Of a DNA stretch of 64,000 nt, positions 26,401 to 34,057 are shown one piece after another; positions within the stretch are counted from its first letter, which is position 1, and every line of letters starts with the position of its first letter. This DNA is from Paenibacillus albus (GTDB lineage Bacteria > Bacillota > Bacilli > Paenibacillales > Paenibacillaceae): NCBI RefSeq assembly GCF_003952225.1, contig NZ_CP034437.1, forward strand, positions 4,850,501 through 4,914,500, in the 5' to 3' direction. The notes beneath the pieces were generated by a model. The model was not told the origin of the DNA, did no database searches, and saw nothing but the letters and a program-made list of their open reading frames with translations. The translations under genes were made by a program, and so were the position numbers.

Positions 26401-26631
26401 AAAACCGATATCGGCATTAAGCTGACTTGGCCCGATAATGCAACATCTGAGCAAGTTACGCAGTATAATGTTTTTTTCAGCACTAGCGAGAATGGCAGAT
26501 TCAAAAAAATCGGTTCAACGAATGAAGCAAGGTTTGAATATGTATCACCAATGACGAGCGGATTCTTCCGCGTCACTGCCGTCAATGAGGCCGGCGAATC
26601 AGCCGCCTCTTCAACGGCAAGTGTACAATAG
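23461..26631 (+). CDS. Class A penicillin-binding protein with two Fn3 domains
   Basis: 1056 residues, bifunctional. Cytoplasmic tail, membrane segment 20-48, GT51 glycosyltransferase with catalytic Glu114 in ATEDNNFYKHIGVD and GGSTLTQQ; then transpeptidase with S428-T-M-K, SLN in EALNRSLNLP, and KTG at about 624 (VGKTGST). After about 810 come one fibronectin type III domain (820-910), a Gly/Ser/Gln/Asn-rich linker (about 915-965) and a second Fn3 domain to the C-terminus. It polymerises and crosslinks peptidoglycan outside the membrane. PonA-type PBPs of Bacillus have one C-terminal Fn3; two with a spacer is longer. GAGGAGG precedes ATG 23461. Confidence 0.92.
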   Translation: MEQEREQKTKGYSKWRTFGIVTLITLKWLFIFGLLIGLFAGATVAGYVASFVKDEPVRPRTDIENKIDENAITGFVYFNDGQTPVGQLRTQEDRRLIKRSDIPPQVINAVLATEDNNFYKHIGVDFNGLARAVKQKVFNEDTQTGGSTLTQQLARQVFLTLDKTDSRKVKEIFLSLRLERFMTKDEILTAYLNKVQFGTGNSGYNLYGIKAAAKGIFNITDLTQLNIAQSAYLAGLPQRPSAYTAFTSKGKFNESGFKLALDRQHIVLKRMLETGRISNEQYNEALTFDIRASLAKPTEKAYSTFPYLMLESERQAAEILLMQKDPNLTISDVRKKENAPLIEEAREQLLRGGYHIYTTIDKRIYNSMHKVGSDASNFDPDSKTKGMEQTAAIMLDHKSGAILGMLEGRDFYTEQMNHATQMTRQPGSTMKPIAAYLPAIESGLIQPASIVDDTPMVLKDGQKGYHIPMNFNKKFYGLVTAREALNRSLNLPALKIFNQKVTIPEAWKFAKKLGITTLKPEDDYAQTGVIGGLSIGVSVEELTNAYGAIADNGVFNDAYMISKITDANGNVVYAHEKKPLRVFSEQTAFLMTDMLKTVISDPNGSGHMITTLFNKYGKIPVVGKTGSTQSYGDVWFMGFTPDITLGVWVGYEKQIYTLSKDGRNHAKQIWSKIMNEVTAERPELFPTKQFTMPSGIVKSTVSSVSGKLPTELTRASGKLVTDWFNSKFLPKESDDALVKLAIISYNGVNYIPQPSTPADMIKEKTLVKREKPLDVLMQEIEAAQAKLPADSRRPMSVYLPPDAAQDAPSIVDPRVDDGAVPSPPSSVRLVPVEGSSAYRITFTASPQKDVVGYRLYRKANDAPFVNTDKPVLTGEETRFVNYVGAGTYSYYVTAVDVAGKESAPSLVVSNGAGTPPPVQTDPNGGTGSQSGAQSTGDDTGIILPGDNGGSNSNSSGNQGQSNGQTIGLTPPAAPMNVQIEKTDIGIKLTWPDNATSEQVTQYNVFFSTSENGRFKKIGSTNEARFEYVSPMTSGFFRVTAVNEAGESAASSTASVQ

Positions 26632-26648
26632 ATAGGTTACATAGCAAT

Positions 26649-26700
26649 AAAGGGCGGTTCCAAAAGTCATCGACAGATAACTTTGGAACCGCCCTTTTTG
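26649..26700. terminator. Bidirectional intrinsic terminator
   Basis: AAAGGGCGGTTCCAAA / TTTGGAACCGCCCTTT; separates the convergent PBP and acsA genes. Confidence 0.88.
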
Positions 26701-26711
26701 TTTAAATTCGA

Positions 26712-28436
26712 TTAGTCCTCAATCGTTGATAGGTCGCCTGTCGGCAAGTTTAATTCCCAAGCTTTCAGAACACGGCGCATAATCTTGCCGCTGCGTGTCT
26801 TCGGCAGCTTATCCTTGAACTCGATCTCACGCGGCGCAGCATGCGCAGACAGTCCTTCTTTCACGAACTTGGCAATATCCGCCTTCAGCTCCTCAGATGG
26901 CGTAAAGCCCTCACGAAGCGCCACAAACGCTTTAATGATCTCACCGCGCATTGGGTCAGGCTTGCCGATTACGCCCGCCTCAGCTACCGCTGGATGCTCC
27001 ACGAGCTTGCTCTCGACCTCGAATGGACCTACACGCTCGCCTGCCGTATTAATAACGTCGTCGATACGGCCTTGGAACCAGAAGTAGCCATCCTCGTCAC
27101 GGTATGCAGAGTCGCCGGAGATGTACCAGCCTGGAATGCGGAAGTATTCCTCATACTTCGCCGGGTTGTTCCACACTTTGCGCATCATGGAGGGCCATGG
27201 CGTCTGGATGGCAAGGTTACCCATGCGGTACGGCGGAAGCTCGTTGCCGCTGTCGTCGATAATGGCTGCGTTCACGCCAGGAATCGGCTTACCCATCGAG
27301 CCGGGTTTAATGTCCATGCTCGGGTAGTTGCAGATCAGCTGAGCGCCGGTTTCCGTCATCCACCACGTATCATGAATGCGTTGGTTGTACACTTTAAGAC
27401 CCCAACGCACAACCTCCGGATTGAGAGGTTCACCGACGCTGAGCACGTGGCGAAGACTCGAGAGGTCGAACTGCTTCACGACGTCGTCGCCTGCACCCAT
27501 CAGCATGCGGAACGCTGTCGGCGCGCTGTACCATACGGTTACGCCATAACGCGCAATTGTCGAGTACCAATCCTGCGGGCTGAAACGGCCGCCGCGGATA
27601 ACATTCGTAGCACCGTTAAGCCAAGGTGCGAAGATCCCATAAGAAGTACCCGTTACCCAGCCTGGATCGGCTGTGCACCAATAAATATCATCAGGCTGCA
27701 GATCGAGCACGACCCGCCCTGTAAAATAATGCTGAATCATTGCATTTTGCACGTGCAAAATGCCTTTCGGCTTGCCTGTCGATCCGGATGTGTAGTGGAT
27801 CAGCAAACCGTCTTCGCGTCCGAGCCATTCGATCTCCGCTTCCTCCGAAGCTGCAGCCATCTCGGATTTGAAATCAACGATGCCTTCGCCCGCTTCCACA
27901 TTGTCACCGAATACGATGACATGCTTCAGATTAGGCAGCTCGCTGCGCGGGATACGCGAGAGAAGTGCCGGCGTCGTAATGATTGCTGTCGCGCTGCTGT
28001 CGAGCAAACGGTCTCTAACTGCCGTTTCCATGAACGCTTCGAAGAGCGGTCCCACGATGGCACCGACTTTGAGCGAACCGAGCAAGCTGAAATATAGCTC
28101 TGGCGTACGCGGCATAAAGATGAATACGCGCTCGCCCTTCTCAATTCCGAGTCCGCGAAGCACATTCGCGAAACGGTTCGATTGTTTGGATAGTTCCTGG
28201 TACGTGTAAGACTCGTCTCTGCTGTTATCGCTATAGTAGAGGGCGACTTTATCGCCTCGGCCTTCTGCTACGTGACGGTCGATCGCTTCGTAAGCCATGT
28301 TGACCTTACCCGTCTCATGCCAGGAGAACTGCTGTTCAAGCTGATCAAAGCTAAACGCATTATAGGTTTCTTCATAGCTTGTCATGTTGGAGCCAGATGC
28401 CGTTGCCGGAATCCGTTCTTGATGCATATTTGACAT
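26712..28436 (-). CDS. acsA: Acetyl-CoA synthetase
   Basis: 574 residues, ANL superfamily. P-loop YTSGSTGKPKGILH, core WWMTETGAQ, GERVGPFEVES, and the C-terminal PKTRSGKIMRRVL with the catalytic lysine (SGK) that acetyl-Lys control targets. Converts acetate, ATP and CoA to acetyl-CoA. The third in-frame ATG (28436) is chosen because AGGAGG lies nine bases upstream. acuA and acuC, the genes for its reversible acetylation, are divergent from it, as in the Bacillus acsA-acuABC region. A near-consensus cre abuts its -10 box, so CcpA repression by glucose is expected. Confidence 0.95.
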   Translation of the reverse strand: MSNMHQERIPATASGSNMTSYEETYNAFSFDQLEQQFSWHETGKVNMAYEAIDRHVAEGRGDKVALYYSDNSRDESYTYQELSKQSNRFANVLRGLGIEKGERVFIFMPRTPELYFSLLGSLKVGAIVGPLFEAFMETAVRDRLLDSSATAIITTPALLSRIPRSELPNLKHVIVFGDNVEAGEGIVDFKSEMAAASEEAEIEWLGREDGLLIHYTSGSTGKPKGILHVQNAMIQHYFTGRVVLDLQPDDIYWCTADPGWVTGTSYGIFAPWLNGATNVIRGGRFSPQDWYSTIARYGVTVWYSAPTAFRMLMGAGDDVVKQFDLSSLRHVLSVGEPLNPEVVRWGLKVYNQRIHDTWWMTETGAQLICNYPSMDIKPGSMGKPIPGVNAAIIDDSGNELPPYRMGNLAIQTPWPSMMRKVWNNPAKYEEYFRIPGWYISGDSAYRDEDGYFWFQGRIDDVINTAGERVGPFEVESKLVEHPAVAEAGVIGKPDPMRGEIIKAFVALREGFTPSEELKADIAKFVKEGLSAHAAPREIEFKDKLPKTRSGKIMRRVLKAWELNLPTGDLSTIED

Positions 28437-28509
28437 TTCCATCATCCTCCTACCCAATTTACAATAACCGTTTCTAGCGGGAGCAGCCCCCGTAATGACG
28501 CCCTTACTA

Positions 28510-28530
28510 GGAATACGCTTTCATATTATA
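28510..28530 (-). promoter_or_regulatory. acsA -10 box with adjoining cre (CcpA site)
   Basis: On the minus strand TATAAT (28525-28530) is followed at once by ATGAAAGCGTATTCC (28510-28524), which matches the cre consensus WTGNAANCGNWNNCW at 14 of 15 positions (last base differs). Overlap with the transcription start would allow CcpA to block initiation. The -35 is weak. Confidence 0.6.
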
Positions 28531-28616
28531 TCATGCCTGCAGCGCTTGAACCATTCTTTTCATGTCTTGTTTTTTTTGCTATAAGTAGTGTAGAACGGGA
28601 AAGGAGCCATCACTTG

Positions 28617-29249
28617 TTGGAACATCGCAAAAGAATCCATGCACAGATTGTCCCGAACATCGAACGCGATATCGTCATTGAAGGACCGCTCCCCGCTGAG
28701 GCAGTGAAGGGGCTCACCCTTCATCCGCAGCTCGATGCATTCCGCAGACCGGCCGAGCAGCACAAGGCGCTCGTCGAGATAGCGGAGCTGCCGGAAGGCC
28801 GCATCATCGCGGCAAGAGACGGTGAAGTCATCGTCGGCTACGTCACCTTCCATTATCCTGACGAGCTGGAGCGCTGGTCCGAAGGCGGCATGACGGATTT
28901 AGTCGAGCTCGGCGCCGTAGAAGTTGCGGATGATTACCGCTCGCTTGGCCTCGGCAAGAAAATGATCCAGAATGCTTTTGCCTATGATCAACTGGAAAAT
29001 GTCATTGTTTATACAACGGAATATTATTGGCACTGGGACTTGGAAGGAACAGGCCTCAGCGTATGGGAATACCGCGCCATGATGGAGCGGCTGATGAAAT
29101 CCGTCGGCATGGAATGGGTTGCGACTGATGATCCTGAGATCTGTGCCCATCCAGCTAACTGCCTGATGGTGCGAATCGGACGCGAGGTACCGCTCAGCTC
29201 CATTGAACAATTCGACCGTGTCCGCTTCAGACAACGCTTTATGTACTAG
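28617..29249 (+). CDS. acuA: AcuA acetyltransferase for acetyl-CoA synthetase
   Basis: 210 residues, GNAT fold, the same length as Bacillus AcuA. Diagnostic stretches: LVEIAELPEGRIIAARDGEV, YPDELERWSEGGMTDLVELG, VYTTEYYWHWDLEGTG, and WVATDDPEICAHPANCLM. It acetylates the catalytic lysine of AcsA, switching it off. The start is TTG 28617 (product MEHRKRIHA...), ten bases after AAGGAG; the frame is open further upstream but without a site. It lies 42 bases before acuC; no acuB is present between them. Confidence 0.92.
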   Translation: MEHRKRIHAQIVPNIERDIVIEGPLPAEAVKGLTLHPQLDAFRRPAEQHKALVEIAELPEGRIIAARDGEVIVGYVTFHYPDELERWSEGGMTDLVELGAVEVADDYRSLGLGKKMIQNAFAYDQLENVIVYTTEYYWHWDLEGTGLSVWEYRAMMERLMKSVGMEWVATDDPEICAHPANCLMVRIGREVPLSSIEQFDRVRFRQRFMY

Positions 29250-29291
29250 CAGCTGCGCAGCAGACCGTAGAAAGGAAGCGAACGACGCATT

Positions 29292-30470
29292 ATGACGGAC
29301 AAAGCCTTATACATCCATCATCAAGAAGCAAGTCGGTATAAATTTAATAAAGACCATCCGTTCGATCCGATGCGCCTAACGCTCACACACAGCCTTCTCC
29401 AAGCGGCGAACGCGCTGACTGATTCACAGTGCAGACAGCCGGTTCCGGCAGACGACGAGCTGCTGAAGCTAGTCCATCGACCCGATTACATTGATGCTGT
29501 GCACAGCTTAAGCGCCGACAAGCCGGATGCAGAAGCTATCCATCGTGCAGCGCAGTACGGTCTAGACACAGACGATACGCCTTACTTTCCTGGCATGCAC
29601 GAGTCAACCGCAGCCATCGTTGGGGGCTCGGTACTGGCAGCAGATCTCGTGATGAGCGGACAAGCTAGGCATGCATACCATATGGCCGGCGGGCTGCACC
29701 ATGCTTTTCCAGACCGCGGGGCAGGCTTCTGCGTCTACAATGACGCGGCTATCGCAATCGCTCACATCCGCAAGCAGTACGGCGCGCGCGTCCTCTATAT
29801 CGACACCGACGTGCACCACGGCGACGGCGTACAGTGGACGTTCTACGCCGACCCTGATGTCTGTACCTATTCGATTCACGAGACAGGCAAATTTCTATTC
29901 CCTGGTACAGGCTTCGTCTCAGAGCGCGGCATCGATGCCGGCTTCGGGACAACCATTAATGTACCGGTCGAGCCTTACACCGAGGATGAATCCTGGCTTG
30001 CCAGCTTCGCCGCAACGATTGAGAAGGTCACCGAAGTGTTCAAACCGGATGTCATCGTCAGCCAGCATGGCTGCGACGCTCATGCTTATGATCCGTTATC
30101 GCATATTCATTGCAGTATGCGCATCTATCAAGCAATGCCCGCACTTATCCATCAGCTTGCTCATCGTTACACAGACGGGCGCTGGATCGCCGTCGGCGGC
30201 GGAGGCTACGACATCTGGCGGGTCGTCCCGCGCGCTTGGGCGCTCGTATGGCTCGAGATGACCGATCATCCAATCGCCGTGCAGCTTCGCGAGCAGATGA
30301 GCAACGAAGCGCTGCCGCAAGAATGGATCGACAGCTGGGCTGCAGACAGCCCTGAAGAGCTGCCAACCCATTGGCTGGATGATTCGAGCAGCTGGCAGCC
30401 AATCCCCCGCAGAAGCGAAATTGAAGCGCGTAATCGCGACATCGCAGCACTTGCGATTCAGCAGCTCTAA
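29292..30470 (+). CDS. acuC: AcuC histone-deacetylase-like protein
   Basis: 392 residues, class I/II HDAC fold. Active-site features: GGLHHAFPDRGAGFCVYNDA (tandem His), DTDVHHGDGVQ with zinc-binding Asp/His, VSQHGCDAH, and a C-terminal VGGGGYD. In Bacillus, AcuC removes the acetyl group from AcsA in a Zn-dependent reaction and restores activity. Co-transcribed with acuA. The ribosome site AAGGAA is rather far (about 14 bases) from ATG 29292. Confidence 0.92.
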   Translation: MTDKALYIHHQEASRYKFNKDHPFDPMRLTLTHSLLQAANALTDSQCRQPVPADDELLKLVHRPDYIDAVHSLSADKPDAEAIHRAAQYGLDTDDTPYFPGMHESTAAIVGGSVLAADLVMSGQARHAYHMAGGLHHAFPDRGAGFCVYNDAAIAIAHIRKQYGARVLYIDTDVHHGDGVQWTFYADPDVCTYSIHETGKFLFPGTGFVSERGIDAGFGTTINVPVEPYTEDESWLASFAATIEKVTEVFKPDVIVSQHGCDAHAYDPLSHIHCSMRIYQAMPALIHQLAHRYTDGRWIAVGGGGYDIWRVVPRAWALVWLEMTDHPIAVQLREQMSNEALPQEWIDSWAADSPEELPTHWLDDSSSWQPIPRRSEIEARNRDIAALAIQQL

Positions 30471-30478
30471 AGAAATGC

Positions 30479-30530
30479 AAAAGGCAGCTGTCATCCGTTC
30501 CGGCTTGGAACGAGACGACAGCTGCCTTTA
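30479..30530. terminator. Bidirectional intrinsic terminator
   Basis: AAAGGCAGCTGTC / GACAGCTGCCTTT with inner CCGTTCC-GGAACG stem; separates convergent acuC and mtnN. Confidence 0.88.
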
Positions 30531-30565
30531 TGTATAACCGAGCACGCTCTAAAAGTATGCTGCTC

Positions 30566-31270
30566 CTACATATGTTGAATCATTTCATCGATAATCGAAT
30601 GCGAATTCACCGAAGCTTGGACCGTAAATTCCGCAAAGTTCACATGTGCGGAGCCGTCGGCCTTATCCGACATCGATCGGATGACGACGAACGGAACATC
30701 GTTCATGACACAGACCTGCGCAAGTGCCGCGCCTTCCATCTCCGTACATGCACCGTTAAGCTCATCATGAAGCGCCTTTACCGTTTCTCTCGAGGATACG
30801 AATTGATCCCCGGAGAGCACTTTGCCCTTCGCGCTGCGGCCCGGGAACAGCTTCTCCGCTGCGTTCGTTGCAAGCTCCACCAGGTCAGGTGCTGCCTCAA
30901 ATTCCCATACGTCCTGGAACGGAATTTGACCACGGGCAAAACCAAGCGCCGTCACGTCCATATCATGCTGCATGCAGGATGTTGACACCACGATGTCTCC
31001 AATATTTAAGCTTGGATCAACCGCACCTGCAACGCCAGTAAACAGCACGCATTCCACGCCTGCATCAACGAGAAGCTGCGTACAAACCGCTGCATTGACT
31101 TTGCCAACGCCGGATTTGCAGAATACAACCTGACGACCGTGCAGCGTGCCTTCTACATATTCAATACCTGCTTTGACGAACGAGCCCGTCTTTTCCACAT
31201 GCTTATGCAGCAGTTCAATCTCTTCCACCATTGCACCGATAATGCCTATCTTGTGATACTTTGTTGTCAT
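30566..31270 (-). CDS. mtnN: 5'-methylthioadenosine/S-adenosylhomocysteine nucleosidase
   Basis: 234 residues, PNP/UDP phosphorylase fold. IGIIGAMVEEIELL with catalytic Glu near 17, FTGVAGAV, TEMEGAALAQ, and SMSDKADG with the catalytic Asp near 200. Cleaves adenine from MTA and SAH in methionine salvage and the activated methyl cycle. It starts six bases after the ccpA stop, so the two are co-transcribed; I see no cre on this unit. Confidence 0.93.
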   Translation of the reverse strand: MTTKYHKIGIIGAMVEEIELLHKHVEKTGSFVKAGIEYVEGTLHGRQVVFCKSGVGKVNAAVCTQLLVDAGVECVLFTGVAGAVDPSLNIGDIVVSTSCMQHDMDVTALGFARGQIPFQDVWEFEAAPDLVELATNAAEKLFPGRSAKGKVLSGDQFVSSRETVKALHDELNGACTEMEGAALAQVCVMNDVPFVVIRSMSDKADGSAHVNFAEFTVQASVNSHSIIDEMIQHM

Positions 31271-31276
31271 AGTTAC

Positions 31277-32296
31277 TTATAAGCTCCCTACCGACTGACG
31301 GTTCACAATTTCATGCGGCAGAATAACGCGCGCGTTCTCAACCGCTTCCTTCTTCATTAGCTTCGTGAGCAGACGCATCGATACCGCGCCGATGTCATAC
31401 ATTGGCTGCGCAACAGCAGTCAGCTGCGGACGCACCATCGACGCCATGCGGCTGTTATCCACGCTGATAACGGAGATATTCTCAGGCACTTTAAGTCCTG
31501 CATCCTGGATGCAGTGAATCGCGCCAATTGCCATCTCATCCGTTGCGGAGAATACGGCCGTTGGACGTTCGCCAAGCTCCAAGAAATATTTCATCGCGTC
31601 AACGCCGGATTCATAACGATAGTTGCCGATGCGAACGAGCGACTCATCATATGGCAAGCCAGCAACTTCAAGCGCACGCTTGTACCCTTGGAAACGCGCG
31701 TAGCCGTTCGCCGGATCCTGCAGCGTGCCGCAGATCATCGCAATGCGTGTGTGTCCAGCTTTAATAAGAGCTTGTACCGCATCAAAAGCAGCGCTCTCGT
31801 GATCGATATCAACCGAAGGGATTACACCTTGCTCGTCTGTCGTCGCACAGAGCACGATCGGCACATTCGCTGTCTTAAACGCTTGCAGATGCTCCTCCGT
31901 TACTGCGCCGCCCATAAACAAAAGCCCGTCCACTTGCTTCTCCAGCAACGTGTTAATAACGCGAATCTCTTTATCTTTCTTCTTATCGGCGTTACAAAGA
32001 ATGATATTGTAATGATACATATTGGCGATGTCTTCGATGCCGCGTGCAACTTCCGCGAAGATCGCATTCGAAATATCAGGAATAACGACACCAACTGTCG
32101 TTGTTTTCTTGCTTGCAAGTCCGCGCGCTACTGCGTTAGGACGATAGCCCAGACGTTCAATCGCTTCAAATACTTTCTTACGCGTCTGTGGTTTCACGTT
32201 CGGATTGTTGTTCACAACCCGGGAAACAGTCGCCATCGAGACGCCCGCTTCTCTTGCTACATCATAAATGGTTACTGTCACGGTCCTTCTCTCCAT
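31277..32296 (-). CDS. ccpA: Catabolite control protein A
   Basis: About 334-339 residues, LacI family. N-terminal helix-turn-helix [20 protein letters not shown] and hinge [20 protein letters not shown], then the two-lobed core with [20 protein letters not shown]. CcpA with Ser46-phosphorylated HPr or Crh binds cre sites to repress or activate carbon genes. The start is uncertain: ATG 32296 has little ribosome site, while GTG 32281 (product MTVTIYDVA, the usual family start) has GAGAGAAGG only a few bases before it. cre-like sites at acsA and at the PTS permease in this window are likely targets. Confidence 0.92.
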   Translation of the reverse strand: MERRTVTVTIYDVAREAGVSMATVSRVVNNNPNVKPQTRKKVFEAIERLGYRPNAVARGLASKKTTTVGVVIPDISNAIFAEVARGIEDIANMYHYNIILCNADKKKDKEIRVINTLLEKQVDGLLFMGGAVTEEHLQAFKTANVPIVLCATTDEQGVIPSVDIDHESAAFDAVQALIKAGHTRIAMICGTLQDPANGYARFQGYKRALEVAGLPYDESLVRIGNYRYESGVDAMKYFLELGERPTAVFSATDEMAIGAIHCIQDAGLKVPENISVISVDNSRMASMVRPQLTAVAQPMYDIGAVSMRLLTKLMKKEAVENARVILPHEIVNRQSVGSL

Positions 32297-32351
32297 TAAC
32301 TCAAATTTGTTCTCGCACCGCACTACTTTACCGTAATGATACGACAAAATA

Positions 32352-32708
32352 TTACTTTTCGCAATGTGTCCCGAGATGCTCGTCTAATGTTGAGTAGGTA
32401 ATCCGCCAGTGTGAAGCATGCCATGTGACACTTCCATTCTGTACAAAGAGCAGCTGAGGCGACTCGTGCTTCATGCCGAGTTTCTCTGAAATCGCATTCG
32501 AAACTGGGCGGCTCTCCGGTACAAGCACCGTAATAATCTGGAAGGAAAGCATCGTTGCATCCTCCAGCCAGTTCGACAGTTCATCATAAGCACCGCTGCT
32601 GATCGAGCACGTCGTGCTATGCTTGAAAATTAATAGCGGTTCAGTGGCTGCAGCCGCATATGCTGCTTCCCACTGTTCGATCGTTGTGATTGGTGAGGGC
32701 AGCTCCAT
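32352..32708 (-). CDS. ytxJ: YtxJ/BrxC bacilliredoxin-like protein
   Basis: 118 residues, thioredoxin fold. Contains [20 protein letters not shown]; the family motif is TCPIS, here with Ser in place of Pro, so a monothiol active Cys. YtxJ/BrxC acts in bacillithiol-linked redox repair of proteins. ATG 32708 begins the family-like part; GGGAG is about 14 bases upstream, a loose spacing, so the start is moderately sure. It lies just after the zinc-ribbon gene and upstream of ccpA, as in Bacillus. Confidence 0.85.
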   Translation of the reverse strand: MELPSPITTIEQWEAAYAAAATEPLLIFKHSTTCSISSGAYDELSNWLEDATMLSFQIITVLVPESRPVSNAISEKLGMKHESPQLLFVQNGSVTWHASHWRITYSTLDEHLGTHCEK

Positions 32709-32733
32709 ACGTGTTAGGCCCCGCTCCCTTCCT

Positions 32734-33156
32734 CTATCGCCTTCCATATTGAAGCAGACTTCGACTAAGCTGTGCAAGACGCTTATGTATATCTGCTGTC
32801 CACTCGGCATCCCCTGCTGCCTGAGCAATCTGGAACAAATCAAGCAGCATATCGATGCGCTCTTCCGTCATGCGACGCATGATGACCGGATCGGATACTT
32901 TCTTATCATGATAAGCCTCTACCAACAAATTTGCCCATTCATTCCACTCATTAAACAGGAAGGTCTGCTTCACAGGCTCTGCGCCCAGCTTGCCAATCAA
33001 TCCCGTGAGGTCTGGCTTCACTTCTGGGAACACCTCACTGCGGTTGCAAGAACGGCATGAGAATATCGGTACATTATCAATTTCGACTTTATTTGAGTAT
33101 ATAACAGTACGCAGCTTCATTGGCATTTCGTCGCCGCAAGAACAGCGTTTTAGCAA
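32734..33156 (-). CDS. Small zinc-ribbon protein, function unknown
   Basis: 140 residues from TTG 33156, whose AAGGAG is nine bases upstream; the frame is open to a GTG at 33243 with no ribosome site. The N-terminus has a CSCG...CRSCNRSEVF pair, a likely Zn ribbon resembling YgiT-type fingers; the rest is helical (EWNEWANLLVEAYHDKK, MTEERIDMLLDLFQIAQAAG). I do not recognise a family. It is 25 bases upstream of ytxJ and probably in its operon. Two inverted repeats lie in the upstream leader. Confidence 0.68.
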   Translation of the reverse strand: MLKRCSCGDEMPMKLRTVIYSNKVEIDNVPIFSCRSCNRSEVFPEVKPDLTGLIGKLGAEPVKQTFLFNEWNEWANLLVEAYHDKKVSDPVIMRRMTEERIDMLLDLFQIAQAAGDAEWTADIHKRLAQLSRSLLQYGRR

Positions 33157-33248
33157 GATCGTCCACTCCTTCTCATAAACAAGCAGAACACCCAAGTGAA
33201 AACGGCTGTCGCCGTCCTTTGGAGGCAATAGCAAACGTTTCACGTAGA

Positions 33249-33290
33249 AATCTAAGGTAAGTATTTCGAATACTTATACTTACTTAGATT
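33249..33290. repeat. Nested inverted repeat upstream of the zinc-ribbon gene
   Basis: Outer arms AATCTAAG (33249-33256) and CTTAGATT (33283-33290); inside, AAGTAT-TTCGA-ATACTT (33259-33275). Could be an operator or an mRNA hairpin. Confidence 0.55.
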
Positions 33291-33310
33291 CGCAGATAGG
33301 CGTTACTCGA

Positions 33311-33325
33311 CGAATATGATATTCG
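33311..33325. repeat. Palindrome CGAATAT-G-ATATTCG
   Basis: Perfect 7+1+7 inverted repeat in the divergent intergenic region before the DJ-1 gene. Operator-like in form; no regulator identified. The rest of 33157-33469 holds only a small CCTGC/GCAGG hairpin (33343-33360) and A/T runs. Confidence 0.45.
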
Positions 33326-33469
33326 ACCTAGTGCAAAAAAAGTCCTGCTTACCGGCAGGTTGTAATTTTTTCATCATTCGGATGTTACAACCAGTGCGGT
33401 TTGCTTCATAGAACCGAAGGAGGGTACAATAAGCAGGAGCTTCTATACATAGCCAGAGGAGGAAAGAAA

Positions 33470-33994
33470 GTGTCCTTAAAAGGTAAACTGATTATCTGCT
33501 TGCTGGATGACGAATTCGAGGATTTGGAGCTGTGGTATCCCGTCTATCGCGTTCGTGAAGAAGGCGCTAAAGTGTTGTTCGCAGGACCGGAGAAGAACCG
33601 GACTCATATTGGCAAATACGGCGTTCCCGCAACCGCGGATCTTAGCTTCGATGAGGTTGACGGCAGTCAGATCGACGGTCTGCTCGTTCCAGGCGGCTGG
33701 GCGCCGGACAAGCTCCGCCGTTATCCGAAGGTGCTGCAGCTCGTGAAGGAGATGGATGCGGCAGGCAAGCCTATCGGCCAAATCTGCCACGCAGGCTGGG
33801 TATTGATCTCAGCGAAAATCCTTCAAGGCCGCAACGTCACTTCTACGCCAGGCATTCGCGACGATATGGAAAATGCGGGAGCAACGTGGATTGATGCACC
33901 GGTCGTCGTAGATGGCCATATTATCTCTTCCCGCCGTCCGCCGGATCTTCCGCCATATGCGAAAGCTTTCGTTGATGCTTTGAAGAACCAATAA
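33470..33994 (+). CDS. DJ-1/PfpI family protein
   Basis: 174 residues. DDEFEDLELWYPVYRVREEG at the start, LLVPGGWAPDKLRRY, and the nucleophile elbow GQICHAGWVLISA with Cys-His. This is the PfpI/YhbO-type class I glutamine amidotransferase-like family, reported as proteases, glyoxalases or protein deglycases; the reaction is not certain. GTG 33470 is the start, seven bases after AGAGGAGG. Monocistronic; ends at a strong terminator shared with ptsI. Confidence 0.85.
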   Translation: MSLKGKLIICLLDDEFEDLELWYPVYRVREEGAKVLFAGPEKNRTHIGKYGVPATADLSFDEVDGSQIDGLLVPGGWAPDKLRRYPKVLQLVKEMDAAGKPIGQICHAGWVLISAKILQGRNVTSTPGIRDDMENAGATWIDAPVVVDGHIISSRRPPDLPPYAKAFVDALKNQ

Positions 33995-34000
33995 ATCACA

Positions 34001-34052
34001 AAAGGCGTCTTCCTTGTTCGCGATAATCGCGATGATCAGGGGAGACGCCTTT
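34001..34052. terminator. Bidirectional intrinsic terminator
   Basis: AAAGGCGTCTTCC / GGGGAGACGCCTTT with inner CGCGAT-ATCGCG. Between convergent DJ-1 and ptsI genes. Confidence 0.82.
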
Positions 34053-34057
34053 CGTGT

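Noticed and set aside
23461-26631. Low-complexity DNA in the PBP linker as a repeat element
   Set aside because: It encodes the Gly/Ser/Gln/Asn linker in frame; no tandem DNA repeat.
26841-28097. 418-codon open frame opposite acsA
   Set aside because: Antisense shadow of acsA; composition is atypical and no domain is visible.
33343-33375. CCTGC/GCAGG hairpin with T run upstream of the DJ-1 gene as a terminator
   Set aside because: No gene ends there: it lies in a divergent region; stem only five pairs.
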